Assembly: GCF_932526225.1 (NCBI RefSeq)
Contig: NC_064046.1
Location: forward strand, 13,065,208-13,129,207
DNA length: 64,000 nucleotides
Reading direction: 5' to 3'
Source: Nematostella vectensis
Lineage: Eukaryota; Cnidaria; Anthozoa; Actiniaria; Edwardsiidae
Part shown: one piece after another, positions 34,083 through 45,887 of the stretch
Layout of the letters: every line of letters begins with the position of its first letter
How positions within the stretch are numbered: the first letter of the stretch is position 1
Notes under the pieces: generated by a model
What the model was told of the DNA's origin: nothing
Seen by the model: the letters and a program-made list of their open reading frames with translations, nothing else
Databases searched by the model: none
Translations under genes and position numbers: made by a program

Positions 34083-34250
34083 TGCCTCGTCCCCAGGCTA
34101 CTCCCTTGCTGTCAGCTCCATGATGCTCTGCGCGCAGACTCACACTTTCCAAGATGGTGGACGCTTCATGCTGACTTTTTTAGAAAGGGCCAGTAACGTC
34201 GTAGCCATGTAGAGCGTGATAGGCCCGCCGAGAAGCAAAGGGACGAGGCT
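34083..34250. mobile_element. MITE with TGCCTCGTCCCCAGGC end
   Basis: Left tip TGCCTCGTCCCCAGGCTA, right tip GGGACGAGGCTAGC; the third member of the CCTCGT family in this window. It contains CCAAGATGGTGGAC, a YY1-like motif, near 34150. Confidence 0.55.
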
Positions 34251-34504
34251 AGCTTGGGAAGACGTTGGAGGAGGATGGAGTGGGGGGGGGGGGGGGGGGC
34301 TTGGGGGGTGGTGTTTGTTTTCGCAGGAACAATTATAATAATTTTGACAATCCTTCGATAAGAAATGATCGCGACTAGCTGGTAAGCCCAGGCTAAAAAA
34401 GTGTTTTGTTTTAATATTTTTAATATAGTTCTGATAAAGTTTTGGTTATTAAAAAAAAGATCTAGAATCTAAAGAATCTGCTGTATCAGAAATGTGGAAA
34501 AAAA

Positions 34505-35008
34505 TGTCATGATTGACAGGTTAAGGTGTTAGTTGGATTATGTCATGATTGACAGTTTAAGGTGTTAGTTGGATTATGTCATGATTGACAGGTTAAGGTG
34601 TTAGTTTGATTATGTCATGATTGACAGGTTAAGGTGTTAGTTGGATTATGTCATGATTGACAGGTTAAGGTGTTAGTTGGATTATGTCATGATTGACAGG
34701 TTAATGTGTTAGTTGGATTATGTCATGATTGACAGGTTAAGGTGTTAATTGGATTATGTCATGATTGACAGGTTAAGGTGTTAGTTGGATTATGTCATGA
34801 TTGACAGGTTAATGTGTTAGTTGGATTATGTCATGATTGACAGGTTAAGGTGTTAGTTGGATTATGTCATGATTGAAAGGTTAAGGTGTAAGTTTGATTA
34901 TGTCATGATTGACAGGTTAATGTGTTAGTTGGATTATGTCATGATTGACAGGTTAAGGTGTTAATTGGATTATGTCATGATTGACAGGTTAATGTGTTAG
35001 TTGGATTA
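34505..35008 (+). repeat. 36-bp minisatellite, 14 copies
   Basis: TGTCATGATTGACAGGTTAA followed by GGTGTTAGTTGGATTA repeats every 36 bases, from 34505 for 14 units, with scattered single-base variants (AATG for AAGG, TTTG for TTGG). TGTCATGATTGACA is itself a near-palindrome. No exon edge is visible nearby. Confidence 0.92.
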
Positions 35009-35176
35009 TGTCGAAGCTCATATTTCTTTTTTAAGGCGATTGAAGGAAAAAAAAAGAAAAAAAAACTAGTGGAAATAAATCAGCAGTGAAAAAGGATCGT
35101 AAAAGCACGAATTCTAAATATTTGATATATTTTTTAAAAGTATTTCACTAATGCAGAACAGGAAATATGGATATTC

Positions 35177-35307
35177 CTTGGTGTTACGGAGAGCTTTGTT
35201 TTTGGTGCTCAAGGCCTTTGTTCTCTATTTCATTGTCTCGTTCTAAGGTCTTTGTTTTTGGCTTTTGTTCTATTGTGTTTTTGGTGCTGGTGCTCCGTAA
35301 CACCAAG
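35177..35307. mobile_element. 131-bp MITE with perfect CTTGGTGTTACGGAG ends
   Basis: Starts CTTGGTGTTACGGAG and ends CTCCGTAACACCAAG, perfect 15-bp inverted repeats; the interior is T-rich with repeated TTTGTTTTTGG. Confidence 0.7.
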
Positions 35308-35339
35308 AAACAATACACCAAGAACACCAAGAAATATTT

Positions 35340-37560
35340 TATCTTAAAAGACCAGGCAGTGGTCTGAGTTCGTCGAGATTTCTCGGAAAAATGAAGTTTG
35401 GGCGCCCTAGCTCAAAATTAAACTGGTAATAAGTATGGGTGACCTCAGTATCTTGTGAAAGTTTGAAGCAATTTGGATAAATATTTTTGGCGATAGAAGC
35501 CGAAAAGTAATTTTTCGTCTCCCGCACCCGGATTTGAGACAATTTCGTGGTTGTTAGAAAAAGGTGCCCTATTTTCCAAGATTTCATCTAATTTGTTGTA
35601 CACCGTATCGATTTTTGCGAGAATAGCAACCTTTACCTGGCTTTCCGCCTTGGTATCGAGTTCATCAGCTTGGCGCTGTAACGCATTTAACAGCGAGATA
35701 CCTCTTTTCATCCTCGCGCACCCGTTTTGCTCTTCTTTTAGAGAAACCAATTGAGAATTGTGTGATTTCCATTTTTAATAAATCCCAAAACAATGTTTTA
35801 TTGGCGGAATGGTCGGAAAAAGGAGGATGATTGATGCAACATTTATCAACCATATTAGCCAGGTGTTCAGACATAGAATCAAATCAAGTCGACATTTTAT
35901 GGACTGATTCATCCTCGGGGTCCCAGGGCGTAGCGGAGATCGGGCACACAGGTAGCGCGGCGCGAGCGCGCTCCATGTGATAAGCATGATTAGATTCTCC
36001 AAGTGTACTCTCTCTTATTCGGATTTTTCTGGCGCTAAATATCAATCAAATTAAACTGACCCATCAATTTATTAAAACGCTCGATTACTTTCACCTTGTT
36101 CTGAACCGGTTAACCTCCTTCTTTATCTAAAGTGGTTAACGCGCAATTAAAATCTCCTAACAGAAAAACCTGTTTTTTTTTAGCACCTCTGTGAAGCTGT
36201 TGTCTTTGCTCGTGGTAAATTAACATTTCCAAAAGTGCACTTATCTTCATTTATTTTTGTTTGGATAACGATGAAGCGATGGGTTGCGCGCTCAATGCTA
36301 ACATCAAGCTTTGGGTTGAAAAGAACCGCGACGCCTTTACATGCGCTATTGTTTTGGGTGTGACTGAAGAACGCATTACCTCCCCCCCCCTCCCCAGCAT
36401 TCTGCAGACCAAGTGTTTTCAATTGCTATTGTGCTGAACGTCTTCTGAATAAATGCAATATCCATATTTTGCTGATGCAGCCATCTGAAAATCTTTCTTT
36501 CGTTTGATTGCTATGTTTTAGCCTCTGACGTTAAGAGTAACACATTTTAGATGCAATTGCTTGTTAGCGTTGAATTCCGTTATGCGCCATGAATCCCAAT
36601 GCAAATTTGGGAAAAGATAGTGATGCACTTAAGTGTGGCTTCTGTACAAGATGAGATAGATACACAAAAAATACAAACAAGAACGAACAACATCAAAGTA
36701 AACGATTTACGAGGACCCCAAAATACCCGCGTTGGGTAAAATTAATAGAGTGACGGCTACCCGTAATTTATGGACTGTCGAGCCAATAGTGAATTACTAT
36801 AGCTCCGTATATCAACTAAAATATTTGGGCGGTACAAATGTTTTCTTGATAAAACTTGCATTTTTTTAAGTCATTGGACGGAACACGTCCAATGACTTAT
36901 CTGGAAATGGTCACTTGTCCGTTTCTCCTTGCGTCCAGCAGTTTATCTGACTGTAATTTTCTGCGTCTTACGGTTTCTTTCGGCACATCAGCGGAGATGC
37001 CGAGTTTGGACTTCTTGGGAATTTCTTTAACTCGTGAAAATACCAATTTACGTTCTTGGTATCTAAAAAAACGTGCGATTATTGGCAGAAACGTAGGTTC
37101 TCGCGTATTTGATATACTTCAGCATAGAGTAACTTGTTCTCATTCTGCGCGGCGCGTCTCATGGACAACTTCTGCATCTTTAAACTTGATTTTTATATCG
37201 TTTAATTCCTTTTTAAAGAATGGAATTTTTCATTTCTTTTCTTTGGCTTCTCGCTTCGGTTGCTTCAGATTCTAGTTTGGTCTTACGACCTTCTATATTA
37301 ATTACTTTCGCATCTATGTTGTCTATTTTCGTTTCCAAACTTGTCAATTTCTCCAACACAAGATCTAACTTCTTGCTCACACTCCCATCTCTAGCGCTTT
37401 AATGATCTCGTCCCCTACAGGACTTTGGTAAGTGTGAACGGAGGTCCTACTTGGATTTGCTCTGGCGACCAAAGCCGCGAAAATGCCAGACACCGAGAAT
37501 ACCTGAAACATAGCTTAAAAAATCGACTCCCGTATTAGCTTTCCCCTCTGGGGAGGTAGT
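35340..37560 (-). mobile_element. 5' half of an L1/Tx1-like LINE, decayed
   Basis: On the minus strand, from high to low coordinates: an ORF1-like piece (about 37280-36870) with PIIARFFRYQERKLVFSRVK and KSKLGISADVPKETVRRRK, matching the L1-type Transposase_22/RRM region; an endonuclease-like piece (36422-36180) with SACKGVAVLFNPKLDVSIER and IVIQTKINEDKCTFGNVN; then the linker before reverse transcriptase (35875-35445) with NKTLFWDLLKMEITQFSIGF and KRRAKRVREDEKRYLAV. Frames are broken by stops and shifts. It ends before the reverse transcriptase catalytic core, so the 3' half is missing, unusual for a LINE. Confidence 0.65.
36867..36899. repeat. Perfect 13-bp-stem hairpin
   Basis: TAAGTCATTGGAC and GTCCAATGACTTA are perfect inverted copies around a 7-base loop (GGAACAC), inside the LINE ORF1 end. 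Confidence 0.85.
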
Positions 37561-38508
37561 GGGACTTTTAGAATCGTCTCATGTCGCTCTTTCTCTATTC
37601 TTTCGCTTCAATGTACTTGAATTTTCCGCCATACACTTACACGGAGCTCTCAAACACACGTCTAGACCCGAAGTATGCTCTCCCCCAGGTTATAGGTAAT
37701 GATCTGTTACGATTTTATGGAAATCTGGCTTGAAAATGGCGTTTGCAATCCCCCCCCCCATACACACACACGCGAGAGCAAAAGGTCCACTTCGAAGTCA
37801 CAATAAAACTACAAAATAAACGCAAGAAAGCTCTGTTAGTAATAAAGTGAACGAAGCCCCTTTCCCAATCATGTTTCAGAAAGGTTCAATAAATTATATA
37901 CCTTTGTGCAGTTCTAGACATTTTTCTAATGAAATTATTTATTTAAGTTATATAATATGAGATGTAGCGATTGGTACCTTGAAATTTCGAAAGTTTCGCA
38001 AAGTCTCGGAATCTCGGAATTTACGCACGTCTCGAAGTCTCGTTTTTTTTCTACACGGTCTCGGATTTTTGAACGCGATCTTGGAGTCTTTTATTTTGTT
38101 AAACGAGATCTGTTTTATGCTGTTGCCATGCTACGGGTTTCCCATTCTTTTTCGGGTCTAGAGTAGAGCCTTTCCGCTCTAAACAGTAACTTTAGCTACT
38201 GTAGCAAGATTGTATTTTAGCTCTACTTCCTTTTTCAACTTTTTTGAAAAAGAAAGTAGTAAATACTTGCTTGGTATGTTTATGACATACCAAGCAAGTT
38301 ATCGGATTTTTATCCGGTTTTTCATCTGAAACTCACTAAAGAAAGAAGCCAGTTTCAGAGTTTGTTCTCCTTTTAATTCTCCATTAATATACAATACTTC
38401 AAACATAAAAGCTGTTTTTATCTGTAATAGGGGGGGGGACGTTATGGGTCATGTCTGGGGATGATTATATGAAAGATAAATTGCCAGTTATACGTCCCCC
38501 GGCTCTCA
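37561..38508. other. Intergenic, hairpins only
   Basis: Holds short self-similar stretches around 37975-38060 (repeated AAGTCTCGGAAT-type words), an imperfect palindrome at about 38223-38258 and the perfect hairpin at 38265-38299. No gene recognised. The beginning may still be part of the LINE. Confidence 0.4.
38265..38299. repeat. Perfect 14-bp-stem hairpin
   Basis: ACTTGCTTGGTATG and CATACCAAGCAAGT are perfect inverted copies around the 7-base loop TTTATGA. Confidence 0.85.
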
Positions 38509-41500
38509 TCACCCAAAGTATGTGATAATAACTTTTCCATCACCACAATTGACGCCTGGAGCGGCAGAAAATCCAGATGGTTTGTAGGACCCTCCCCCTC
38601 CTGCTATACCACCAACAGTCTTTGCAAACACTCCTCCTCCTGAGTACCCACCCCCTCCCCCAGGGTAATTACCCCCACCTCCCCCTCCCCCTCCAAATCC
38701 TCCATCTCCACCATGGTTAAAGCCATCCCCTCCTAAGAGATCCAAATTTCTGGATTTCCCTCCCTGGTCGCATTGCTCTTGATGTCTCGTACCATCACAG
38801 TTTGGTGTTGTACAACACATTCCATTTTCAAGGAGCCCACCCCCACCCCCTGCTTTTGTTGATTCATTCCCTGAAACCACCTTTCCCCCTTTCCCCCATT
38901 GACCGCCATACCAGCTCCCCCCTGGTGTAGTCTGGCCGCCATCTCCAGATTGCTGCGACAAGTACCCAGCCCCGCCTCCCCCACCCCCTGCCACAGCAAT
39001 GATGGTTCTGTTGGCAAACAAGACAAAACTCCCTCCTCCACCGCCTGCACCACCAGTACTACTACTAAGACCTCTTTGGCCAACACTTATTTCAAGATGA
39101 TTTCCAGCTTCCAGATGATAAAAGCCATAGACCTTTGCCCCAGGCCCCCCGTTTGTAGTTGAGTCACCACCACAGGCACCCCAGATTTCCATATGGTATC
39201 TCCCTGTGTGAGGAACACTCCAAATTTGCCTGCCACTTGCAAGTGTTACTATGTTTAACATTGTATCTTTGTATTGATCTGTGTTGTCTGGTCCATTTTT
39301 CCCTTTTCCATTCAGTGTTGTAAATACATAGTAGATAGCTGAAAATTATGAATAGACAATGTTATAAGTTAGAGTGCATTCAGACCACATATGATTAGGG
39401 GCCGACAGGGGCTTATAAGTATGGGCCCCTGGGGCCGACCATTTGACTTTTGAGGGGGGGGGGGGGGAGGTGGATAAATTTGGGTGCGCAGGATGTTTTT
39501 TTTTTTTTTTTTTTGGGGGGGGGGGGGGGGTCAGTACGCAGCTCTTACAAGCTCCAATTTGATTGGGCAAATGAACAATATCTGCACCTCGACACAAAGA
39601 ACGAGTAGAATATAGACAAAAGAACTCCTTTTTAGAACAAAGATAATAGGAGACTGCGTACTTACTCTTTTTTTTATCAAAGCATTTAGCGTGCAAGAAA
39701 TTTTTTCACCGATGCAGGATATTTTTTTTTCGGCCACCAATTGGTGCAGGAAATTTTTTTGGGCCATTCGGGCCGTGCAGGATATGTTTTCTTAAAATCA
39801 TCTACCGCCTCCTCAAAAGTCAAATGGTCGGCCCCTTACAAAGATCATGTCATTAGCTCTGCACAAAGCAGAAGAACCACGAACCGGAGTTGGACCGGAG
39901 TGAGGGGAAAAATAGCAAAATCCTTATGAATCCCGTTTAAGATGGATCTAAACAATTTTATGACAACAACTTCAAGAAATGACTTTATTACAGATATATC
40001 CAGTAAAAAATTACAGAGGTATTCGGTACAAAAAATAATTCGTCTGGTTCTCCCGTGGCTTGACACTAAAAGGGGTTTGAACCAATTTTTCCGCCCCCTC
40101 CGTGCGATGTAAAGGTCGAGGCAAACAATTTACCGATGTTTACATAGTTTTCTTTACTCACGTTTTCTCTGTTGGCAATAATCTCCACTGTATTCTGGAG
40201 TACAAACGCATCCTGTCCCTCCCATTGAGTTGTCATATTTACACAATCCGCCATTTAGACACGTAATGCGCGAACATTCCTGATAAATCAACAGTGAAAC
40301 ATGTTTAGGGTAATTATAATTTTTCAGAGATTTATTAGGTCTCGAAATATTGGAGGAGGGGGGAGGGCAGTAGAGAAACAGAAAAGAAAATCTAGAGGTC
40401 ATTGGCATGCCCCTACTGTTGAAAAAATCCGATTTTTCCCGGCAACTCGCTCTCCTTTTTTTCCTCACTGAAAACCCAACTTTTTCCATGAAAAACTAGG
40501 ATTTTCTTGAGTTTTTGGGGGCACGCAGTCGCGTACATCGTACCTGGCCGCTAAAAAGTCGCTCCGTTTTTTTTTATTTAGCACTTTGTCATCTCTGACT
40601 CACGGGCGTTGCTCCAAATACATTCATATTGAAAAATAAAGTTAACAATTGGTTTTTAATTCGTATTCCTATTTAAAATAAATTCTCTATCATCGTACTT
40701 TGTAACGATGTCATTATTTCAAAGCACTATCCATTATTTTTTTTGCTTCCCAAACAAATCTAACTATTTCTTTTTTGGTTGCACACTCCTGTTTCAAACT
40801 AATCACCTTCAAAATGCTATGGCAGAAAGCATCGCTTTTAGATTCTGTTTTGTTGCGGATTGAAAAACCCTATACTATATGTTCCCTCAATTCATCATAT
40901 GCCGGGCATTTTATCATAAAGTGTTCCTAGTCCTCGACTTCGACCAATGGGTCGCGTACAATCATCCTTTTCCCCTGTAATGACTGCTTGCCCCCCCCCC
41001 CCCCCCCAGAAAATCCTGGTTATTCCTCTCAGTCCATACTACAGCTGATGCTTATGCAAAAGCCATTAATGACTGTAGATTTCTACCTAATAAAACATCT
41101 CACATATATGTTTGTGCGTAAGGATAATATATGAAAATAATGATAAGATTTGATATGTATACTTTTTTTTTTATTAGAACGTCTAATTTTCAGTTGAGGC
41201 TGAGCCGTTCTTATTTTTGGGACAATCTAAGGCTGTATATGTTCTTAACGATGTTCTTAAATTTTAGTCTATATAAGAATATAAAACCCGCAATGAATTA
41301 TTGGAAAGAGAATAACACAATGATCAATAGCAATAATAAGGTTGTTACTATGAGCACAATTTCATTCTTCATTTTAATTTAAAAGAACGCATCAGGACTA
41401 AAAAAGAAAATCTGCTATCTGAGCCTCGGCATGTTCTGAGCATGTTCTTCAAATTTGGTGAAATCTCAGGCTGGACGTTATTATAAAAAAGGTTCTTATA

Positions 41501-42259
41501 AAAAAAGAGTGTAATCAGGATGAGTGTATAACATGTTATTGTGTTAGCGTTTCTCGGCGTACTGGTACGCAAAATTGTTTTTTTTTTTACAAGAAATCAC
41601 TTCTTTGGGCGCTAAATCTATAGGATTTCCGTTATATGAAAGTCCCACGCACTACTTTTTCCTACTTCATGAGATATCTGCATGGCCTGAAAGTTTTGCT
41701 TTTTCATGGTGCCAAGCTGTGTTTCTCGTTACTCCGCCTCGAGTTGCGGAAGTGTGTGTTATTTTAAGCAATACAGTTATTTTGAGTATTCTAGCGTTCC
41801 AGAGCAAGTCGCGTTCATCAGGTTCATGGTAACGGTGTGTCATATATAGGATATTGAATTCACACTAACGAGTACAATTATCATCTAATTACTGTTAAAC
41901 TTTTATCTTAGCGCATCTCTCACCTCCAGATCAGCAAATTGGTAAAATGAACATCCAGGCCTATCAGTAAGGTTGGTGTCGCTACCGTCGCCATTTTTAA
42001 CTCCGATCGTGTGAAGAAGGCACCCAGGAAAGGGCATCTCATTGCTTTTTTCGCAGAACGTTACGGCTAAACACTTGTTGTCCTTGAGACAAACCTGTGC
42101 GCAATCTAAGGCTGAGTGCAACCTTGCAACCTGATGAGATATTCCCGCAACAAAGTACTTATCCTTGAACGTGTAAATGGCCCCCTTGAATGATCTTTGC
42201 TCCGCTATGACGCGCGAAACAACTTGAAGTAACAAAACCACTGCCATTAGAAAATGCAT
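38509..42259 (-). CDS. Secreted protein: signal peptide, apple/PAN-like, EGF, ALK/LTK-type glycine-rich domain
   Basis: Three minus-strand exons: 41924-42259, 40162-40279 and 38509-39338, in phase, 427 residues. Residues 1-19 are a signal peptide (MHFLMAVVLLLQVVSRVIA). Residues of about 25-112 hold a cysteine pattern like an apple/PAN domain (CAQVCLKDNKCLAVTFC...GCLLH). Exon 2 is one EGF module (CLNGGLCKYD...GCVCTPEYSGDYC). Exon 3 is a glycine-rich domain with WGACGGDS, repeated GGGGG blocks, GGAGGGGGSFV, GGGGYSGGG and the end GDGKVIITYFG, as in the extracellular glycine-rich region of ALK/LTK receptors. No transmembrane helix or kinase follows the stop, so it is probably a secreted or matrix protein. 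The ligand-like or structural role is unknown. A MITE with long T and G runs lies in intron 2. Confidence 0.85.
39431..39836. mobile_element. MITE with GGGGCCGACCATTTGAC ends
   Basis: Left GGGGCCGACCATTTGACTTT and right AAAGTCAAATGGTCGGCCCC are perfect inverted repeats (about 25 bp in full). The interior has G14, T19-G16 and a series of GTGCAGGA-A/T-ATTTTTTT repeats in its right half. It lies in intron 2 of the glycine-rich gene. Confidence 0.8.
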
Positions 42260-43314
42260 AACTTCAATACAATGTCGTGATCTGTATTATTTGAAAAAAG
42301 GGTTCGGTTTTGGTTCTGTTATGATGAATGCAGGTTTTGTTCTTTGAAAGATTGAATTTCCTGTCAAATATGTACCTTACCCAGGACTTAACCGGGGATA
42401 TGGAAACGATTTTATTGACACTGAAAAGAGGTCGAATGCGCGAAAGTAAACAAGTTTGGCCCGCGGTGCTCTTTTTCCCATTTGTTGCTCACGAATCGCA
42501 TTAACGGGTGACATGCGGACAGGTAGATGCTAAAATAATTGCTAAAATTACAGACAGGGTTTTTAAGCTTTTAGTTATTGCTTAACGACACGTCGCTTAA
42601 CGACGCGCGCTATGACTTCCCACCACATATATTTTCCTTCTAGTGCGAGCACGAGCTGTCCTGATATGTCACAGTTGTGCGGCCTTGTTTAACTTCAAGT
42701 TGAGATAATGTTTACAAAATATGAAAAAAAGAGGTAAATGTGACTTATTTAGTTTAAGCTTGCTTACAGGCGATAAGTTGACACATTGTACTTTTTGGGA
42801 ACGCGCGCGATTGCTTGGCTTTCATGTAATACGCGAGGTTGGCTTCTTAGTACCAAAATGTGTTTGGTAGGTGAATTCAAGGGCCGATACTGTGAGGCGC
42901 TGTTATTTGAAAAGGGTCGTCGTGACATTTTTGGCAAACGTTAACATCTGCTCATCTTCCGTTTATTCAACAGAACACTTCGCGAGCCAACGTTTAGACA
43001 ATATATTCATAAATGATCAACATGTCATTGTGTGTGACGAAGACTGCTGTATAACATTTCTGGGTATTTCAGAAGTTAAAAACAGGTACCTGACATGCTT
43101 GACACTTTTTTTCGTTTAATTTAGAATATTGAAAATGTTGTATTATTTTGTAAAAAAACAAAATCTGATTTTTATTCTTAAGCAATGGAAAAGCGGGCTA
43201 TTTCTAATTTAGAAGGTTTCTTTTTTGAAGATGAGTAAAGTGAATTTATTTCGCTACCTAAATTTGAATCCATTAGCATTGATGGTTTTGGGGCAGTAAA
43301 AGATTCGTCACATC
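42260..43314. other. Intergenic between the two glycine-rich genes
   Basis: Probable 5' flank of the 38509-42259 gene. No clear TATA box. No additional exon recognised; short frames only. Confidence 0.4.
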
Positions 43315-43686
43315 ACAGGCTTACCAACCTCTCAGTCAGTCTCCAGTCAGTCCCAGTAACTAGCTCGAATATTTTCACGATTGATCACCTCCTGTAATTG
43401 TCCTATAATTGTCTTATATCCTAGAATAAAGGTCACAATAAACTCTCATTGCTTTGTGATGTGTATTTATTCAGAATAAGTGGTATTTCTAACGTTTGAG
43501 CAGTTGAGGGTTCTGCGTTACTATATTCTGAATTACACATCAAAAAGCAATGAGAGTTTATTGTGACCTTTATTCTAGGATATGAGACAATTATAGGACA
43601 ATTACAGGAGGTGATCAATCGTGAAAATATTCGAGCTAGTTACTGGGACTGACTGAGGACTGACTGAGAGGTTGGTAAGCCTGTGG
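43315..43686. repeat. Large foldback element with arms of about 160 bp
   Basis: The left arm (about 43315-43476, CACAGGCTTACCAACCTCTC and onward) and the right arm (about 43527-43686, ending GAGAGGTTGGTAAGCCTGTG) are nearly perfect inverted copies, separated by about 50 bp. No coding capacity. It would form a long double-stranded hairpin if transcribed. Confidence 0.88.
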
Positions 43687-44386
43687 TCACATCTCAGATA
43701 CCAATGGCAATTTGGCAGGAGCATAGCCGTAGCAGGCCTCAAATTATTTGGGGGGGGGGGGGGGGGGGGCACGATACAGAAACATGGCTCCAAGCGAGTA
43801 CTCAGTACTTGAAACCCTATCCTTTTTTAACATAAGAATGATCTATGCCAAGAAGCTGCCAGGGCTAAGCAAGTGGGTTGTAAGGGAATTTAAACCATTG
43901 ACAATGAAAAAAGGGGGGGGGGGGGGGTTGAATTGAAAATTTTCTTATCTTCGGAAGGCAAGCCCCTGGATAAACTACCAGTGTTTAGGAGTAAAGTGTT
44001 ACTTCCCCATTCTCTTGTCGTTTTGTTAAAAAAACACATAAATTCTGTGTGTCCCTTGGCAATACAAAGCCTCTAAACCCTAGCACTGAATCCGCTACTG
44101 CTAGCCCAGGACTGCGTTCCATATTGTATCTTTAGGGTTGCTATTTACCGTCGGTTTTCCTAAAGGAATTCATTCGACTATTAACATCAAATCCACACTC
44201 ATTTACACAATCCGTGTAGATACGATGCTGTTTCGTTCGGTTTTAATTGAATCTCTTTAAAATGTTTCTCAATCACCTGTTTACAGGCGTGACACACACC
44301 AGTGTACATTTTAACAATACATTAGCTCACATCACTGGAGACCTCTGCTATAAAATAGATATGGTAAGCCTTCTCACAGTCTCATG

Positions 44387-45887
44387 TTATTGGGGATTGT
44401 ATAGTTTAAACACCACCCTCCCGTCCCCTGTGTTTGCACCACTAACCCAGTCCCACTCTGTCGGTCGAAAAGATCCTCCCCCACCAGCTTGGCTCATAGA
44501 AAAGTTAGCGTAAGTCCCTCCCCCTGAGTACCCTCCCCCACCCCCTGGGGATCGTTCACAATCTCCTCCTCCCCCGAACCCCCCGTCACATCTACCATTT
44601 TTGTCCTCCCCACCCTCTCCTCCATAAACAAAGCCCTTGCCCCCTTTCCCACCCTGGCAGGGTTTACTCGAACACGAGGAAATGCCAGCGCACGATCCAT
44701 TACTATAGAACCCACCACCTCCCCCGTTCGTAGTCGTAAAACCCACGGCGCAGATTTTTCCTCCGTTTCCATGGCAATTGCTTTGAAGACTCCCACATAA
44801 ACGAGCCTGTCCGTCATCACCAGGAATACGTCCTGCCCCACCTCCTCCCCCAGCGGCAGCTATCAAACTCCCATTCTCGTGGAACACAACGAACGACCCC
44901 CCGCCCCCACCCCCGTAGAATCGCGGTTGGGTGCTACCTTTTTGCCCCACTAGTACCCTTAAAGTTACGCCTTGGCTGAACCAAATGGTCCCGTTGACCT
45001 GTGCGCCCTTACCACCTCCTACACTGATCCCATCAGCCCCTGCAGCCCCAGTAACAAACACATGGTATATCCCGGTTATCGGCACTGTCCATATTTGGAT
45101 GCCGTTTTCTAAATGTACGGAATCGCTTAGGGTGGTGGCTTGGTAGGCGGATGTGTCCGTGGGCCCAATTCGCCCGGAAGCCCCCAGTGTAGTGAACTCA
45201 AATGATACGACGTCTAGAATCAGAACGGGCAAAAATGGTTAAAAGACCCACCTCACTCTTCCCATGATCCATTGCAATGATGGCCATCTTTTCATATTTT
45301 TCTTTATAACATTATTTTTCCTAAACAGGCCTGTACCCAGGATTTTTTGGGGGAGGGGGTGGGGGGGTGCGGAATCCGAAAAATGGGACCTAATTTTTCC
45401 GGGGGTGGGGGGAGGGGTCATTTCTCAGATAAAAATCTGACTACCCGAAAGAACTAAGAGGGATTTTTTATGCCTTTGCAGCATCTCAACCGGACGTTTA
45501 TTTTGTAGGATTTGGCTACATACCAGAGTGATCTAGCTTATGCTTTACAGTTTCGTCTAAAAATAGCACGTCTTTTCAGGACCGAAAGTGGATCTTTGGC
45601 CGTTGTGGGGTGTGCGTTCGCACCCACTGCACCCCCCTGGTTACGGGCCTGACTAGACGATACGCTATTACTTTATGTGTTTTTGTAGGTCCGAACCCTT
45701 GACCTCATTTCTAACCCTGGTAACAGTGGAAGCAGGTCCTGTCATCCATATCTACAGGGCACACAGTCGTACCTTTTAGTTGCTCACAGGCCACGCCTTT
45801 CCACTGTACTGGACATGCGCAGAAGTATTGCCATTTCCCCGGCAAACATGACCCGCCATTACTACATGGGCTTAGTCGGCAGTCAGT
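44387..45887 (-). CDS. Paralogous EGF plus ALK/LTK-type glycine-rich protein, 5' part not found
   Basis: Two minus-strand exons: 45773-45887 (EGF: CRLSPCSNGGSCLPG...CACPVQWKGVACEQ) and 44387-45213 (glycine-rich domain), joined in phase. The glycine-rich exon shares the landmarks of the neighbour: IQIWTVPITGIYHVFVTGAAG, GGGGGGSFVVF, AAAGGGGGAGRIPG, GGGGGYSGGG, and the end GDGRVVFKLYNPQ. Exon phases match those of the 38509-42259 gene, so the two are tandem duplicates. I find no signal-peptide or apple-like exon between 45.9 and 48 kb; the gene may be 5'-incomplete, have a distant first exon, or be a partial duplicate. No transmembrane segment follows. Confidence 0.72.

Noticed and set aside
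34505-35008. Regular 36-bp repeats resembling a CRISPR array
   Set aside because: There are no unique spacers between repeats, no cas genes and the genome is eukaryotic; it is a minisatellite.
36856-37402. Plus-strand frames of 139 and 60 codons
   Set aside because: Antisense of the LINE ORF1-like piece, which carries recognisable motifs on minus.
38733-39162. Alternative frames over the glycine-rich exon
   Set aside because: Shadows of the GC-rich coding exon; only the frame with the domain motifs joins the EGF exon in phase.
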